Positions 44,488 through 55,458 of a stretch of 64,000 bases of DNA are shown here, piece by piece. Source of the DNA: Vreelandella subterranea (GTDB lineage: Bacteria; Pseudomonadota; Gammaproteobacteria; Pseudomonadales; Halomonadaceae); contig NZ_FOGS01000009.1 in NCBI RefSeq assembly GCF_900111305.1, positions 1 through 64,000 on the forward strand, in the 5' to 3' direction. A program made the position numbers and the translations under genes. The stretch's first letter is position 1. Each line of letters begins with the position of its first letter. The notes under the pieces are model-generated. The model was not told the DNA's origin and searched no databases. It was given only the letters and a program-made list of their open reading frames with translations.

Positions 44488-45540
44488 ATGAATAGAGCCA
44501 AACGGATGGCAGGTGTTGGCGTGTTGGGTGTCATGGTCGGCGGCCTGGCGTTGCCTCTTATGGCGGAGGACGCCCACTATTTCGACCCCGGACACCATGC
44601 AGGCGCGCGGGCACTGGTGCAAAGCCTTGAAGGCGAAGGGGTGCCGAGCGACTGGTTAAACCGACAGTTGCGTCAGGCCAGACTGCGTCAGTCGGTGCTG
44701 GATGCCATGGCGGGAGCCGCCGAGCGCCACCTTGAATGGCACGAATATCGCGATATTTTCATGACCCAGCAGCGCATTGAAGAAGGCGTCGAATTCCAGC
44801 AGGCCCATCTGGAGGCGTTTGCCAAGGCGGAAGACGTTTACGGTGTTCCCCGCGACATCATTACGGCGATTATCGGTGTCGAGACTTATTATGGCCGCTA
44901 CCGAGGAGGGCATCCGGTACTCGATTCCTTGGCGACACTGGCCTTTGAACACCCCACCCGGGGCGACTTTTTCACCCGTGAACTAGGCGCCTTTCTACAG
45001 ATTGCGCACGAGCAGGCGGTTGACCCTGCAGCCCTCAAGGGTTCCTATGCCGGGGCAATGGGCTACCCACAGTTCATCCCGACAAGCTACCAGGCTTATG
45101 CCGTTGACTTCGATGACGACGGGCAGCGGGATCTTTGGAACAACCCGGTTGATGCGATTGGCAGCGTTGCCAATTATTTCGCGGAGCACGGCTGGCAGGA
45201 AGGGGGCGCTGTCTATCATCCAGCCGAGGGGCCTGAAACAGCGCCATCCGGTCTGTCCATCAATCAGATAACCCCGCCCGCTACGTCGCTGGAGGCGTTG
45301 GAAAGCGCCGGTATCACGCCCGATGGGGGGCTGGATGAAAGTGCCTTGGTCACGCCTCTGGTGCTTACCCTGAGCGATGGTCAACTGACGTATCGACTCG
45401 GCGATCACAATTTTTACGTAATTACCCGCTACAATCACAGCCACCTCTATGCCATGGCCGTTGCCGAGTTGGCAGAAGCCATCGCGGCTGAGGCGCAGGA
45501 GGCGGGCGTAAAAAGGCCCCTGGGTGAGGATGACGCATGA
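44488..45540 (+). CDS. mltB: Lytic murein transglycosylase B
   Basis: 350 residues with a Sec signal (GVMVGGLALPLMA) but no lipobox, so probably periplasmic rather than lipid-anchored. Catalytic Glu is in ITAIIGVETYYGRY, followed by AGAMGYPQFIPTSYQAYAVDFDDDG and LWNNPVDAIGSVANYF. It cuts glycan strands with 1,6-anhydro formation. Overlaps rlpA by four bases. Confidence 0.95.
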   Translation: MNRAKRMAGVGVLGVMVGGLALPLMAEDAHYFDPGHHAGARALVQSLEGEGVPSDWLNRQLRQARLRQSVLDAMAGAAERHLEWHEYRDIFMTQQRIEEGVEFQQAHLEAFAKAEDVYGVPRDIITAIIGVETYYGRYRGGHPVLDSLATLAFEHPTRGDFFTRELGAFLQIAHEQAVDPAALKGSYAGAMGYPQFIPTSYQAYAVDFDDDGQRDLWNNPVDAIGSVANYFAEHGWQEGGAVYHPAEGPETAPSGLSINQITPPATSLEALESAGITPDGGLDESALVTPLVLTLSDGQLTYRLGDHNFYVITRYNHSHLYAMAVAELAEAIAAEAQEAGVKRPLGEDDA

Positions 45541-46496
45541 AGTATGACGCTAAAGTCTGGCAGCAGTTAGGTTGGGCGGCCCTGATGCTGGTAGTGGTCA
45601 GCGGCTGTGCGAGCCACCAGCCGACGCGTGACTCGAGCGAGCCAGCGCAAGAGCGCACGGGAGAAAGTGCCGCGCCGACCAATGACCGTGATACTGCGGG
45701 GGGGCGTTACGCCATGAGCGGAGATGCCTATCCCCTCGAGCCGCCGGATGTCTCCAGCGTGCCGGATGCGGTGCCCCGGAATGAACCCCTGTCACGGGCG
45801 GGCAACCGGTCAACCTATGAAGTGTGGGGTAAAACCTATCATGTCTTGCCCAATGCCGAGGGGTACAGCAAGCAGGGGCTGGCCTCCTGGTACGGCGAAA
45901 AGTTTCATGGCTATGCAACCTCGAACGGTGAAATCTATGACATGTACAAAATGTCGGCAGCGCACCGTTCGCTACCGCTGCCCACCTTCGCGCGCGTAAC
46001 CAACGAGCGTAATGGACAGTCGGTGATTGTCAGGGTTAATGACCGTGGGCCTTTCCACAGTGATCGCGAGATTGACCTTTCTTACGCAGCAGCTGCCAGG
46101 CTGGACATCTTGGATGAAGGTACTGGCGCGGTGAAGGTGGAGGCAATAAATCCCGAGCAGTGGCAGGCACAGCGTTCGCGTGATACGTCTCGGTCAACTC
46201 CCGTGCCCGACACGACGACGGCAAGTTCAACGGAATCGGCAGCGCAAGGCAGGGATAATCCGCCGAGCGAGTCAACGGGCGAGGTGGTTTATTTGCAGAT
46301 AGCCGCGTTAGGCGATCCCCAAAACGCCCAGAAAATGCGTTCGCAACTGAGTAATGCCATACCTCACGATGTGCGTGTGAACCAAGACGACGACATTTAT
46401 CGGGTACAGGTGGGGCCGGTCGCTGCTGATCAGGAAAGTGATGCCCGCAAAGCGTTACACGATGCGGGCTTTACCGACGTATTTATCGTGCGATAA
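45537..46496 (+). CDS. rlpA: Septal ring lytic transglycosylase RlpA
   Basis: 319 residues. Lipoprotein signal with VVSGC (Cys24). A double-psi barrel domain follows: GLASWYGEKFHGYATSNGE, MSAAHRSLPLPT, VNDRGPFHSDREIDLSYAAA. After a Ser/Thr-rich linker comes a C-terminal SPOR domain (VYLQIAALGDPQNAQKM to FTDVFIVR) that binds denuded glycan at the septum. Confidence 0.95.
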   Translation: MKYDAKVWQQLGWAALMLVVVSGCASHQPTRDSSEPAQERTGESAAPTNDRDTAGGRYAMSGDAYPLEPPDVSSVPDAVPRNEPLSRAGNRSTYEVWGKTYHVLPNAEGYSKQGLASWYGEKFHGYATSNGEIYDMYKMSAAHRSLPLPTFARVTNERNGQSVIVRVNDRGPFHSDREIDLSYAAAARLDILDEGTGAVKVEAINPEQWQAQRSRDTSRSTPVPDTTTASSTESAAQGRDNPPSESTGEVVYLQIAALGDPQNAQKMRSQLSNAIPHDVRVNQDDDIYRVQVGPVAADQESDARKALHDAGFTDVFIVR

Positions 46497-46514
46497 TTGT
46501 TGGCCGTTATTTTA

Positions 46515-46542
46515 GGCGCGCGATACCGGGCGCGTTTTTTTT
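46515..46542 (+). terminator. Terminator between rlpA and dacA
   Basis: GC-rich hairpin (CGCGCG / CG-GG-CGCG around ATAC) followed by eight T. It is only moderate in stem length. Confidence 0.6.
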
Positions 46543-46563
46543 CAAGTTAATGAGAATGTCATC

Positions 46564-47763
46564 ATGAAAGTTTTTAGTGCTTTGTTTTCTTCTGCGCGGC
46601 TGTGTGTATTGGCGGCAGCTATTGTGGTTGCCCCTGCAGCCGGAGCCCAAGAGGCACCCCAGCCGCAAACCCTCATTCCTGCACCGCCGCAGCTGGCCGC
46701 CAGCTCTTGGATATTAATGGATGCCGATAGCGGCAAGATACTGGCGCAGCATAATGCAGATGAGCGTCTGCCGCCTGCCAGCTTGACCAAGTTAATGACC
46801 GCCTATCTGGTCGAGCGTGAGCTGGACCGGGGCAGTATTGCCCTTGATGATCAGGTAAGCATCAGTGAAAAAGCATGGCGCACGGGCGGCTCTAAAATGT
46901 TCGTCGAAGTCGGTGAGCAAGTCGCTATTGAAGATCTGCTGCATGGCATCATCATTGTGTCGGGCAACGATGCCAGCGTGGCGGTGGCTGAGCACCTGGC
47001 GGGTGGTGAAGCACCATTTGCCGATTTGATGAACCAGCATGCTGCGCGATTGGGAATGGAAAATTCCCATTTTGAAAACCCGACGGGGTTGCCGGGAGAG
47101 AATCACTATTCGTCTGCCCACGATATGGCGCTACTGACGCAGCATATTGTTAACGATTACCCTGAACATTACGCGATTTACTCCGAGCGTAATTTCACTT
47201 ATGCCGGTATTGACCAGCCTAACCGGAACCGCCTGCTTTGGCGTGACCCCACGGTCGACGGCTTGAAAACCGGGTGGACCTCCGAGGCGGGCTACTGCCT
47301 GGTCTCATCTGCCAAACGCGATGACATGCGGCTGATTTCCGTGGTCATGGGAACTGCTTCTGAAGAGGCCCGCGCTCAGGAAACCCAAAAGCTGCTCAGC
47401 TACGGCTTCCGGTTTTTTGAAACCATGAGCCTTTACGAGCGTGGTGCCGTACTGGCCACGCCACGTGTATGGGGTGGCGACATCAATGAGGTTCGCGTCG
47501 GGGTCGATGAAGCTGTCACCATGACACTGCCGCGTAACCGCAATGACGAGTTGCGCGCCCGCCTCAACCTCAATGCGGAGCTTCAGGCGCCGCTCAGTGT
47601 GGGTGACGAAGTGGGCACGCTCGAAATTCACATGGGTGACGATGTCGTCGGTGAGCGGCAGCTAGTGGCATTGGAAGACGTTGAGGAGGGGGGCTTTTTC
47701 AAGCAGATGTTCGATCAGGTGCGCCGCTTTTTCTCTAATCTGATCAGTAATTTTACAGGTTGA
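46564..47763 (+). CDS. dacA: D-alanyl-D-alanine carboxypeptidase (PBP5/6 type)
   Basis: 399 residues. Signal peptide to AGA, then motifs SLTK (Ser73-Lys76), SGNDAS and LKTGWTSEAGYC, and a C-terminal beta domain ending in an amphipathic anchor (FFKQMFDQVRRFFSNLI). It trims the fifth residue of the peptidoglycan stem. Between the rlpA terminator and ybeD. Confidence 0.95.
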   Translation: MKVFSALFSSARLCVLAAAIVVAPAAGAQEAPQPQTLIPAPPQLAASSWILMDADSGKILAQHNADERLPPASLTKLMTAYLVERELDRGSIALDDQVSISEKAWRTGGSKMFVEVGEQVAIEDLLHGIIIVSGNDASVAVAEHLAGGEAPFADLMNQHAARLGMENSHFENPTGLPGENHYSSAHDMALLTQHIVNDYPEHYAIYSERNFTYAGIDQPNRNRLLWRDPTVDGLKTGWTSEAGYCLVSSAKRDDMRLISVVMGTASEEARAQETQKLLSYGFRFFETMSLYERGAVLATPRVWGGDINEVRVGVDEAVTMTLPRNRNDELRARLNLNAELQAPLSVGDEVGTLEIHMGDDVVGERQLVALEDVEEGGFFKQMFDQVRRFFSNLISNFTG

Positions 47764-47821
47764 TGGTCGGCTGTCTTGCCGTTGAAGCAGCAATATCCTT
47801 TGCAAAATCAGTGAGTTTTTC

Positions 47822-48133
47822 ATGTCAAAAGGTGGACAAAACAGCTTTCGCGATCTGCGTCAGCCCGCGACACAAGAAGCGCCCAAGATCAGCTTCCCGT
47901 GCCCCTATCCGTTAAAAGTAGTGGGCGACGCTACCGAGGATTTCCCGGCCCGGGTTTGCCAGGTGATTGTTCGGCACGATCCAGGCTTTGATGAAACGAC
48001 GATGCAAGTCATTGATAGTCGCAACGGACGTTTCCAGTCGGTCAGGGTCACCATCACGGCCACCGGTGAACAACAGCTGAAGCAGTTGTTCGACGAGCTG
48101 AAGGCCACCGGCCTCGTGCATATGGTGGTGTAA
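47822..48133 (+). CDS. ybeD: YbeD-family (DUF493) protein
   Basis: 103 residues with an ACT-like fold: [36 protein letters not shown] and [11 protein letters not shown] at the end. Length and the position next to lipB are typical. Suspected of regulating lipoate metabolism; function not proven. Overlaps lipB by one base. Confidence 0.93.
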   Translation: MSKGGQNSFRDLRQPATQEAPKISFPCPYPLKVVGDATEDFPARVCQVIVRHDPGFDETTMQVIDSRNGRFQSVRVTITATGEQQLKQLFDELKATGLVHMVV

Positions 48134-48801
48134 TGACGACACCGCCCATCGAACTGCATGTGTTGGGCCGCAAGCCCTATCTGCCGGTTTGGCAGGCCAT
48201 GCGTTCGTTGACGGATCATCGAGATCCACAGACGCCTGATCAATTCTGGCTGGTTGAGCACGACCCGGTATTTACCCAGGGGCAGGCCGGTAAGCCCGAG
48301 CATTTGTTGATGCCGGGCGATATTCCGGTCGTGCAGACCGACCGGGGCGGGCAGGTAACCTACCATGGCCCCGGTCAGGTGGTGTTGTATCCGTTGCTCG
48401 ATGTGCGGCGAGGTAAGCTGGGCGTGCGCACGCTGGTGACCGCCCTTGAAAATGCGGTGATTAGCGTGCTGGCAGATTACGGTGTGTCGGCAAGAGCGCG
48501 TCCCGATGCGCCGGGCGTCTATGTGAAGGGTGATGCAGGGGAAGCCAAGATAGCGTCGCTAGGGCTACGTATCCGCCGCGGAGCGAGTTTTCACGGTGTG
48601 GCGCTCAATGTCGACGGGGACCTGACGCCCTTTTCTTACATCAACCCCTGTGGCTATGCGGGCATGCCGATGACTCGCCTGGCCGACTGGGTGACCTTGC
48701 CAAGCGACCACCGGGTAGGCGAGCAGTTGGCTGAGGCGCTGGCTTTTCAGTTAAGCCGTTCGCTGGTAACGGCCGTACAGCCGCCACCGCTGCTTGCATA
48801 G
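48133..48801 (+). CDS. lipB: Octanoyl-ACP:protein N-octanoyltransferase
   Basis: 222 residues: [57 protein letters not shown] with the catalytic Lys, and [15 protein letters not shown] with the catalytic Cys. It moves octanoate from ACP to lipoyl domains. It shares TAATG with ybeD. Confidence 0.96.
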   Translation: MTTPPIELHVLGRKPYLPVWQAMRSLTDHRDPQTPDQFWLVEHDPVFTQGQAGKPEHLLMPGDIPVVQTDRGGQVTYHGPGQVVLYPLLDVRRGKLGVRTLVTALENAVISVLADYGVSARARPDAPGVYVKGDAGEAKIASLGLRIRRGASFHGVALNVDGDLTPFSYINPCGYAGMPMTRLADWVTLPSDHRVGEQLAEALAFQLSRSLVTAVQPPPLLA

Positions 48802-48821
48802 CGGTGGCGCCGTGGGGCTGA

Positions 48822-49877
48822 TTAGCCGACATTGAGGGCCGGTATGATATTGGGATCCGGCTCTTCCTGGCCGGGTACCGCCGCTGGCGACGCCAGCCCC
48901 AGGTTGTTCTTCTCGAACACACGGTCGGCACGGTAGCTCGAGCGTACTAGCGGACCCGATGGCACTTCCATAAAGCCTTTCTCAAGCCCGATTTCGCGGT
49001 AGCGGTCGAACTCTTCAGGCGTTACCCAGCGCTCCACTGGCAGATGATTCTTGGTCGGACGCAAATATTGTCCCAAGGTCACGATATCGACGCCGATTTC
49101 GCGCAGGTCGTCGAATGTCTTGAGAATTTCCTCGTCGGTTTCACCCAGGCCGAGCATCAAGCTGGTTTTGGTGATCACGTCAGGGCGATAGCGTTTGGCG
49201 TGGGCCAGGACGTCCAGGGTCTTGCGGTAGCCCGCACGCGGGTCACGGACGCGGCTGGTCAAGCGTTCAACCGTTTCGACGTTTTGGGCAAAGACTTCCA
49301 GCCCTGAATCGGCCACTTGCTCGATGGCCGCTGGCACCCCGTCGAAATCCGGCGTCAGTGCTTCAACCACGACGTGAGGGGTGCGTGCCTTGATGGCGCG
49401 AATGCAATTGGCGTAGTGGCTGGCGCCACCGTCGTCCAGGTCGTCGCGGTCTACCGAGGTAAGCACGATATAGCGCAGGCCCATCAGCTCGACGGATTTT
49501 GCCGTGTTGTCTGGCTCCTCATGGTCGAGCCAGCCTTTCGGATTACCGGTATCGACCGCGCAGAAACGGCAGGCGCGGGTGCATACCGACCCCATCAGCA
49601 TGATCGTCGCCGTGCCGTTGCTCCAGCACTCGCCCATGTTGGGGCAGTGGGATTCAGCGCAGACAGTGCTGAGCCGGTGGGTGGCAACATTCTTCTTGAC
49701 CGCCTCGAAGCGCTCGCCACCAGGGATTTGAGCGCGAAGCCATTTGGGCTTGCGATCCAGAGAAGGGGCATCGGCGTCTGCTTTGCGCTGCTTCATGCCA
49801 TCTTTAATCACCGTCATGCCGTGTTCATTGCGGAATTTTTCACCGCTTGGGACACGTGGCGAGGTGTTATTGCTCAT
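48822..49877 (-). CDS. lipA: Lipoyl synthase
   Basis: 351 residues. Auxiliary cluster cysteines in [16 protein letters not shown] and the radical-SAM motif [13 protein letters not shown]; the C-terminal Ser ligand is in [10 protein letters not shown]. It inserts two sulfurs into octanoyl groups. Unlike in most relatives, it faces lipB tail to tail, 20 bases apart, with no clear terminator. Confidence 0.96.
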   Translation of the reverse strand: MSNNTSPRVPSGEKFRNEHGMTVIKDGMKQRKADADAPSLDRKPKWLRAQIPGGERFEAVKKNVATHRLSTVCAESHCPNMGECWSNGTATIMLMGSVCTRACRFCAVDTGNPKGWLDHEEPDNTAKSVELMGLRYIVLTSVDRDDLDDGGASHYANCIRAIKARTPHVVVEALTPDFDGVPAAIEQVADSGLEVFAQNVETVERLTSRVRDPRAGYRKTLDVLAHAKRYRPDVITKTSLMLGLGETDEEILKTFDDLREIGVDIVTLGQYLRPTKNHLPVERWVTPEEFDRYREIGLEKGFMEVPSGPLVRSSYRADRVFEKNNLGLASPAAVPGQEEPDPNIIPALNVG

Positions 49878-50170
49878 AGCGAGAGAGCCTCTCTACTGGG
49901 CGGCAGGCAAGGTCATGCGGCGATGTAAGCCATGTCCGACTGCATGCCGATTGATACGTAGGTAGTAAGCCATAATGTAACATAGGTTGGCTTTTGCATG
50001 ACACCGCAGGCTGGATACCTGTTGCCGACGGACGGCACGTCGTTAATAGATTATACCAATGGGTTGGCGTTAGGCATCGACGTGATGCGGGGAAAGGCCT
50101 AAACTATATTGCGTTGCAGCATCATTGCTTTCGGGTTCGGTGCTACCGCATCAACCCAATGGGAGACTCT
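49878..50170. promoter_or_regulatory. Divergent promoter region of lipA and the DUF3141 gene
   Basis: No gene is supported; one open frame extending the DUF3141 gene upstream to 49994 lacks family support. TATATT at about 50106-50111 and a TTATACC stretch near 50056 are possible -10 boxes for the right-hand gene. No convincing -35 is seen. Confidence 0.35.
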
Positions 50171-52525
50171 ATGAATTTCTTCGCTAACCCTCTGTTGCCG
50201 ACTCCTACCCACCAGGATAAAGCGACGGCATCTGTCGGTGATGCCATGACCACACTGTTCGATCCTTTCGGGTTTGGCCGCGCCGCTTTTGATTACTGGC
50301 GAGATAGCGTTGAGCGTAGCGTGCTTTACCTGGACGTGATGCGCGAGCGTGGGAATCAATACCTGGCACACATGGAACAGACCAAACCCAGCGTGCTCGG
50401 GTTTGACACCGAAGTGCTGGTGGATGGACGCACCTTGCCGCAGCCCACCAACTATGAACTGCTGCGCGTGATACCGCCGGAAGGCATTGAAACGGATCCG
50501 GCAAGCCGTCCTTTTGTGGTGGTCGATCCGCGTGCCGGCCATGGACCCGGTATCGGTGGTTTCAAGCCCGACAGCGAGCTTGGCGTCGCGTTGAAAGCAG
50601 GCCATCCATGCTACTTCATCGGCTTCCTGCCGTTTCCCGAGCCCGGACAAACGGTTGAAGATGTGGTCGAGTCCGAGGTGGCGTTTCTGCGTCATGTGAT
50701 CGAGCGCCATCCCGAAACCAGCGAGAAGCCCATGGTGGTCGGCAATTGCCAGGCGGGCTGGCAGATCATGATGGCGGCGGCCCTGGAACCTGAGGTGTTC
50801 GGCCCGATTCTCATCGCCGGTGCGCCGCTTTCGTATTGGGCAGGCGAGCATGGCAAGGCCCCCATGCGATATAGCGGTGGCATGACCGGCGGTAGCTGGA
50901 TAACCGCCATGACCAGCGATCTGGGTAACGGCCTGTTCGACGGCGCCTGGCTGGTGCAGAATTTCGAACGTCTCAACCCGGCGAATACCTATTGGAAGAA
51001 GCAGTATCACCTGTTTGCCAACATCGATACCGAGTCAAACCGCTACCTCGAGTTCGAGCGCTGGTGGGGCGGCCACGTAGTCCTCGGTGGCGAAGAGATT
51101 CAATATATCGTCGATAACCTGTTCGTCGGCAATCGGCTCTCAACTGCCCAGCTGGTTACTCGCGATGGCCGTCGCATCGATTTGCGCAATGTGCGTTCTC
51201 CGGTGGTGGTGTTCTGTTCGCGGGGGGACGATATCACGCCGCCGCCTCAGGCCCTGGGTTGGATCCGCGATTTATACGAAGATGAAAAAGATATCATTGC
51301 CAATGAACAAACCATTGTTTATTGCCAGCATGATACAACCGGGCACCTGGGTATCTTCGTGTCGAGCAGCGTGTCGCGCAAGGAGCATACCGAGTTCACG
51401 GCCAACATGGATTATATCGATGTGATGCCGCCGGGGCTGTACGAAACCACGATTACGCACGCCGATGACCGCCACGATGGCGAAAGCCTCGAGCGGGACT
51501 ATCTGCTCGAGTTCTCGCCACGGGATTTTGAAGAATTAGACCGTGAAGTCATGCACAAGCCCGAAGATGACCGGCGTTTCGCCACCGTGGCGCGTATTTC
51601 CGAAATCAATCTTGGGCTGTACCGGCTTTATATGCAGCCCTGGCTGCAGGCGGTCATGACACCTGAAGCCGCACGTTGGATACGTCGTATGCACCCCATT
51701 CGGTTGGGCTACAAGCTGCTTTCTGACCGTAATCCGATGAGTGTGCCGCTGCCCGTAATGGCCGAGCAGGTGCGTCAGTCCCGTCATCCGGTGGACAAGG
51801 ACAACCTCTTCAAGGCTTTTGAAACCATGGCCTCTGACCAGATCGTGACAGGCCTCAATGCCTGGCGCGATGCCCGTGACGGCGCCACCGAGCGACTCTT
51901 CATGGATATCTACGGCCAACCCCTGCTACAGGCCGCCGTTGGGCTCTACGGTGACGCTCACGTGCACCGCCGTCGCCCCGGTGACGAGCCGGAACACCGC
52001 CGCTTCCTGGAGCAGCGCGAGAACGAGCTGCTCGCCAAGATTGCCCAGGGCGGGCCTCACGAAGCGGTCATGCGTGCTGTTATTTACGTACTGGGCGGCG
52101 CACCCGCGACGGACGAGCGCAACTTCAAGCGGCTGCGTGCTTCCCGAGCGGCACTGGAGCCCGGCGCCAACTTAAGCGACTTCAAGCGCCTGGTGCGTGA
52201 ACAGTTCTTTATCCTGAAACTGGATCGGGAGCAGGCGCTCAACACGCTGCCTACGCTGCTCGAGGGCCAGACCAACGACGAGATCGATGCCCATCTTTCG
52301 CATCTGGAGGATGTTCTGTCAGCCAGTGGCGAGCTCTCTGAGCATGCCGCATCGCGCTTTGCGCAGGTCAGTGAGTTGTTTAATCAGGCCCGGCCTGTTG
52401 AAAAAGCCGTTGCATCAAGTCCACAGACGCCAAAGCAGGCTCCCCAGGCGGCACCGGACAAGACACCGACTGCCAATGCCAAGAAGTCGACGACGCCAAG
52501 GCGTAAATCGCCGCCTAAGCAATAG
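50171..52525 (+). CDS. DUF3141 protein, PHA-synthase-like alpha/beta hydrolase
   Basis: 784 residues from the ATG at 50171 (GGGAGA upstream). Residues about 25-420 are an alpha/beta hydrolase like PhaC: VVVDPRAGHGPGIGGF, the nucleophile turn VVGNCQAGWQIM with Cys in the lipase-box position, SPVVVFCSRGDDITPPP with the acid, and TTGHLGIFVSS with the His. The second half is helical, and the last 50 residues are rich in Pro, Ala and Lys (TPRRKSPPKQ), like granule- or DNA-associated tails. Standard PhaC is about 590 residues and makes polyhydroxyalkanoate; the role of DUF3141 is not known to me. No other PHA gene is nearby. Single gene with a strong terminator. Confidence 0.87.
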   Translation: MNFFANPLLPTPTHQDKATASVGDAMTTLFDPFGFGRAAFDYWRDSVERSVLYLDVMRERGNQYLAHMEQTKPSVLGFDTEVLVDGRTLPQPTNYELLRVIPPEGIETDPASRPFVVVDPRAGHGPGIGGFKPDSELGVALKAGHPCYFIGFLPFPEPGQTVEDVVESEVAFLRHVIERHPETSEKPMVVGNCQAGWQIMMAAALEPEVFGPILIAGAPLSYWAGEHGKAPMRYSGGMTGGSWITAMTSDLGNGLFDGAWLVQNFERLNPANTYWKKQYHLFANIDTESNRYLEFERWWGGHVVLGGEEIQYIVDNLFVGNRLSTAQLVTRDGRRIDLRNVRSPVVVFCSRGDDITPPPQALGWIRDLYEDEKDIIANEQTIVYCQHDTTGHLGIFVSSSVSRKEHTEFTANMDYIDVMPPGLYETTITHADDRHDGESLERDYLLEFSPRDFEELDREVMHKPEDDRRFATVARISEINLGLYRLYMQPWLQAVMTPEAARWIRRMHPIRLGYKLLSDRNPMSVPLPVMAEQVRQSRHPVDKDNLFKAFETMASDQIVTGLNAWRDARDGATERLFMDIYGQPLLQAAVGLYGDAHVHRRRPGDEPEHRRFLEQRENELLAKIAQGGPHEAVMRAVIYVLGGAPATDERNFKRLRASRAALEPGANLSDFKRLVREQFFILKLDREQALNTLPTLLEGQTNDEIDAHLSHLEDVLSASGELSEHAASRFAQVSELFNQARPVEKAVASSPQTPKQAPQAAPDKTPTANAKKSTTPRRKSPPKQ

Positions 52526-52544
52526 CGGTTCAATGGAGTGCCAT

Positions 52545-52570
52545 ACGCCCCTGCCCAACGGCAGGGGCGT
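52545..52570 (+). terminator. Hairpin terminator after the DUF3141 gene
   Basis: Perfect 11-base stem ACGCCCCTGCC / GGCAGGGGCGT with CAAC loop, followed by TTGCGTT. Strong stem, weak T run. Confidence 0.65.
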
Positions 52571-52827
52571 TTGCGTTGGGGGCCGCCTGGCGTGGCGTTG
52601 ATTTTTGGGTTGCCGTTGCGCAATCGGCAGTCTAGTGTCTAGCTACAAATTAGTTGAAAAATGTGGTGTTCTTCATCATCGGGTCGACGACATCCTCGTG
52701 CTCACCACTGGCGCTTCGTTATGGGCTGGGGTAGGGTAGGCGCATTTTTTCGCCCGCACGGTTTTGATGGCTGTTGCGGCAACGTATTCATCGCACCTCA
52801 GCGTGTGCACTCAGAAAGTGGAGCACT
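52571..52827. other. Intergenic region upstream of topA
   Basis: No gene. CTAGCTACAAATTAG and nearby AT-rich bases around 52635-52665 may hold the topA promoter. GTGGAGCACT before the ATG at 52828 is the ribosome site. Confidence 0.35.
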
Positions 52828-55458
52828 ATGGGTAAGTCACTGGTCATCGTCGAGTCGCCCGCCAAGGCGAAGACGATCAATAAATACCTCGGCAACGATT
52901 TCATCGTAAAGTCGAGCGTGGGTCACATCCGTGACCTGCCGACCAGCGGCTCGGGTAAGACAGCCTCTGACCCCAAGGAGCGCGCTCGCCAAGCCGCGGC
53001 TACACGTAAAATGTCGGCGGACGATAAAGCCGAATATAAGAAGCGCAAGGCGCAGGACCAGCTGATACGGCGGATGGGCATCGACCCCAATAACGGCTGG
53101 AAAGCGCATTACGAAGTGCTTCCCGGCAAGGAAAAAGTCGTTGCCGAACTCAAGAAGCTGGCCGAGAAGGCCGATGCCGTTTATCTGGCAACGGATTTGG
53201 ACCGCGAAGGGGAAGCCATCGCCTGGCACTTGCGCGAAACCATCGGCGGGGACGACAGCCGCTACAAGCGCGTAGTGTTCAACGAAATCACCAAAAACGC
53301 CATTCAGGACGCTTTTAAAGCCCCTGGGGCGCTGAATATTCCACGGGTTGAAGCCCAGCAGGCCAGACGTTTTCTTGATCGTGTGGTGGGCTTCATGCTG
53401 TCGCCGTTGCTCTGGGCCAAGATCGCCCGGGGGCTCTCGGCGGGGCGCGTGCAGTCGGTTGCCGTGCGCTTGATCGTCGAGCGCGAGCGGGAAATACGCG
53501 CCTTCATTCCCGAAGAGTTCTGGGATGTGCACGCTGACCTTGCCTCGCCGGACGGCGAGCAGGTGCGCTTCGTGCTGGCCCGTCAGGACGGCAAGGCCTT
53601 CCGCCCAACGTCTGAAAAGGACACGCTGGCGCGTATCGAGCGGCTCAGAAGTGCGTCGCTTTCGATCACCTCGCGGGAAGACAAGCCCACCAGCTCGAAG
53701 CCGACAGCGCCTTTTATCACCTCGACATTGCAGCAGGCGGCCAGCGGACGGCTGGGGTTCTCGGTCAAAAAGACCATGACCATGGCCCAGCGTCTTTACG
53801 AGGCGGGCTATATCACCTACATGCGTACCGATTCGACCAATCTTTCGAAAGATGCGGTGGACAACGTACGGACCTTTATCGGTGAAGAATACGGGCCGCG
53901 TTATTTGCCCAAGGAAGCCAACCGCTATACCAGCAAGGAAAGCGCGCAGGAGGCCCACGAGGCCATTCGCCCGTCGAGCGTTGACCGTCAGGCGACCGAT
54001 CTGGTGGGCATGGAGCGGGATGCCGAGCGTCTCTACGAGCTTATCTGGCGTCAGTTCGTGGCCTGTCAGATGACCCCCGCCGAGTACCTTTCCAGCACGC
54101 TGAGTATCGACGTTGACGGCTATGAGCTGCGTGCCAAGGGGCGTGTGCTGAAGTTCGACGGCTACACGCGGGTAATGAAACCCAGTGGAAAGAATGAAGA
54201 CCAGCGCCTGCCGGATCTGCCCATCGGCACGCCCATGTCGCTCGAGGCCCTTGACCCGCAGCAGCATTTTACCAAGCCGCCCGCACGCTACACCGAGGCA
54301 AGTCTGGTCAAGGAGCTGGAAAAGCAGGGTATCGGGCGTCCGTCTACCTATGCCTCGATCATCTCGACGATCCAGGATCGCGGCTACGTAAAGCTCGAGA
54401 GTCGCCGGTTCTACGCCGAAAAACTCGGCGATATCGTGACGGAGCGTCTAAAGGAGTCCTTCCCTGACCTGATGGACTTTTCGTTTACCGCCCGCATGGA
54501 AGACAGCCTGGACGAAGTCGCCGAAGGTGAGCGTAACTGGCAGGCCTTGCTGGATGCCTTCTATGAAGAATTCCGGGAAGAGCTGGTCCAGGCTGAAAGC
54601 GAAGACGGCATGCGCCCCAACCAACCGGTGCCCACCGATATCGACTGCCCCGCCTGCGGTCGTCATATGCAGATACGTACCGCCTCGACAGGCGTGTTCC
54701 TCGGCTGCAGTGGTTATAACCTGCCGCCCAAAGAACGCTGTAAAACCACCATCGACCTGATTCCCGGTGAAGAAGCCGTGGCGGCTGACGCGGGAGAAGA
54801 AGCGGAAACCGACGCGCTGCGTGCCAAGCGCCGCTGCCCGATCTGCAGCACGGCGATGGATAACTACCTGATCGATGAGACCCGTAAGCTGCATATCTGT
54901 GGCAATAGCCCGGATTGCGAAGGCTATGAGGTTGAAACCGGCAAGTTCAAGATCAAGGGCTATGACGGGCCGCTTATCGAATGCGATAAGTGCGGTGCGG
55001 ACATGCAGCTGAAGTCAGGGCGCTTTGGCAAGTATTTTGGTTGTACCAACAGTGAATGTAAAAATACCCGCAAGCTGTTGAAGAGTGGCGAAGTGGCACC
55101 GCCGAAGATGGACCCCATCGATATGCCGGAACTGGCCTGCCAGAAAGTCGATGATCATTACGTACTGCGTGACGGTGCCAGTGGGCTCTTTCTGGCAGCG
55201 AGCAAGTTTCCCAAAAACCGTGAAACGCGCCCGCCGCTTGTCAAAGAGCTCAAGGCCCATGCCGATGAGCTGCCTGAGAAGTATCATTTCATCCTCAAGG
55301 CGCCCAGCGAAGACCCTGACGGACGACCTGCGCAGATCCGCTATTCGCGCAAGTTCAAAGAGCAGTACGTGATGACCGACGAGGATGGCAAGGCGACAGG
55401 CTGGAAAGCGACCTTTGAAGGCGGCAAATGGCAGGTGGAGGATAAGCGCAAAAAATGA
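52828..55458 (+). CDS. topA: DNA topoisomerase I
   Basis: 876 residues from the ATG at 52828. Toprim domain ([35 protein letters not shown]), active-site Tyr331 in [14 protein letters not shown], and three C-terminal zinc ribbons ([27 protein letters not shown] with their partner Cys) followed by ribbon-like repeats. It relaxes negative supercoils. A DUF6586 gene overlaps its stop by four bases. Confidence 0.97.
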   Translation: MGKSLVIVESPAKAKTINKYLGNDFIVKSSVGHIRDLPTSGSGKTASDPKERARQAAATRKMSADDKAEYKKRKAQDQLIRRMGIDPNNGWKAHYEVLPGKEKVVAELKKLAEKADAVYLATDLDREGEAIAWHLRETIGGDDSRYKRVVFNEITKNAIQDAFKAPGALNIPRVEAQQARRFLDRVVGFMLSPLLWAKIARGLSAGRVQSVAVRLIVEREREIRAFIPEEFWDVHADLASPDGEQVRFVLARQDGKAFRPTSEKDTLARIERLRSASLSITSREDKPTSSKPTAPFITSTLQQAASGRLGFSVKKTMTMAQRLYEAGYITYMRTDSTNLSKDAVDNVRTFIGEEYGPRYLPKEANRYTSKESAQEAHEAIRPSSVDRQATDLVGMERDAERLYELIWRQFVACQMTPAEYLSSTLSIDVDGYELRAKGRVLKFDGYTRVMKPSGKNEDQRLPDLPIGTPMSLEALDPQQHFTKPPARYTEASLVKELEKQGIGRPSTYASIISTIQDRGYVKLESRRFYAEKLGDIVTERLKESFPDLMDFSFTARMEDSLDEVAEGERNWQALLDAFYEEFREELVQAESEDGMRPNQPVPTDIDCPACGRHMQIRTASTGVFLGCSGYNLPPKERCKTTIDLIPGEEAVAADAGEEAETDALRAKRRCPICSTAMDNYLIDETRKLHICGNSPDCEGYEVETGKFKIKGYDGPLIECDKCGADMQLKSGRFGKYFGCTNSECKNTRKLLKSGEVAPPKMDPIDMPELACQKVDDHYVLRDGASGLFLAASKFPKNRETRPPLVKELKAHADELPEKYHFILKAPSEDPDGRPAQIRYSRKFKEQYVMTDEDGKATGWKATFEGGKWQVEDKRKK

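Noticed and set aside
50099..51010. 303-codon minus-strand frame opposite the DUF3141 gene
   Set aside because: Shadow with no domain; the plus-strand protein has conserved catalytic motifs.
52837..54267. 476-codon open frame on the minus strand opposite topA
   Set aside because: It is the mirror of a GC-rich, certain gene; its translation has no domain and is rich in Arg/Gly/His as antisense frames are.
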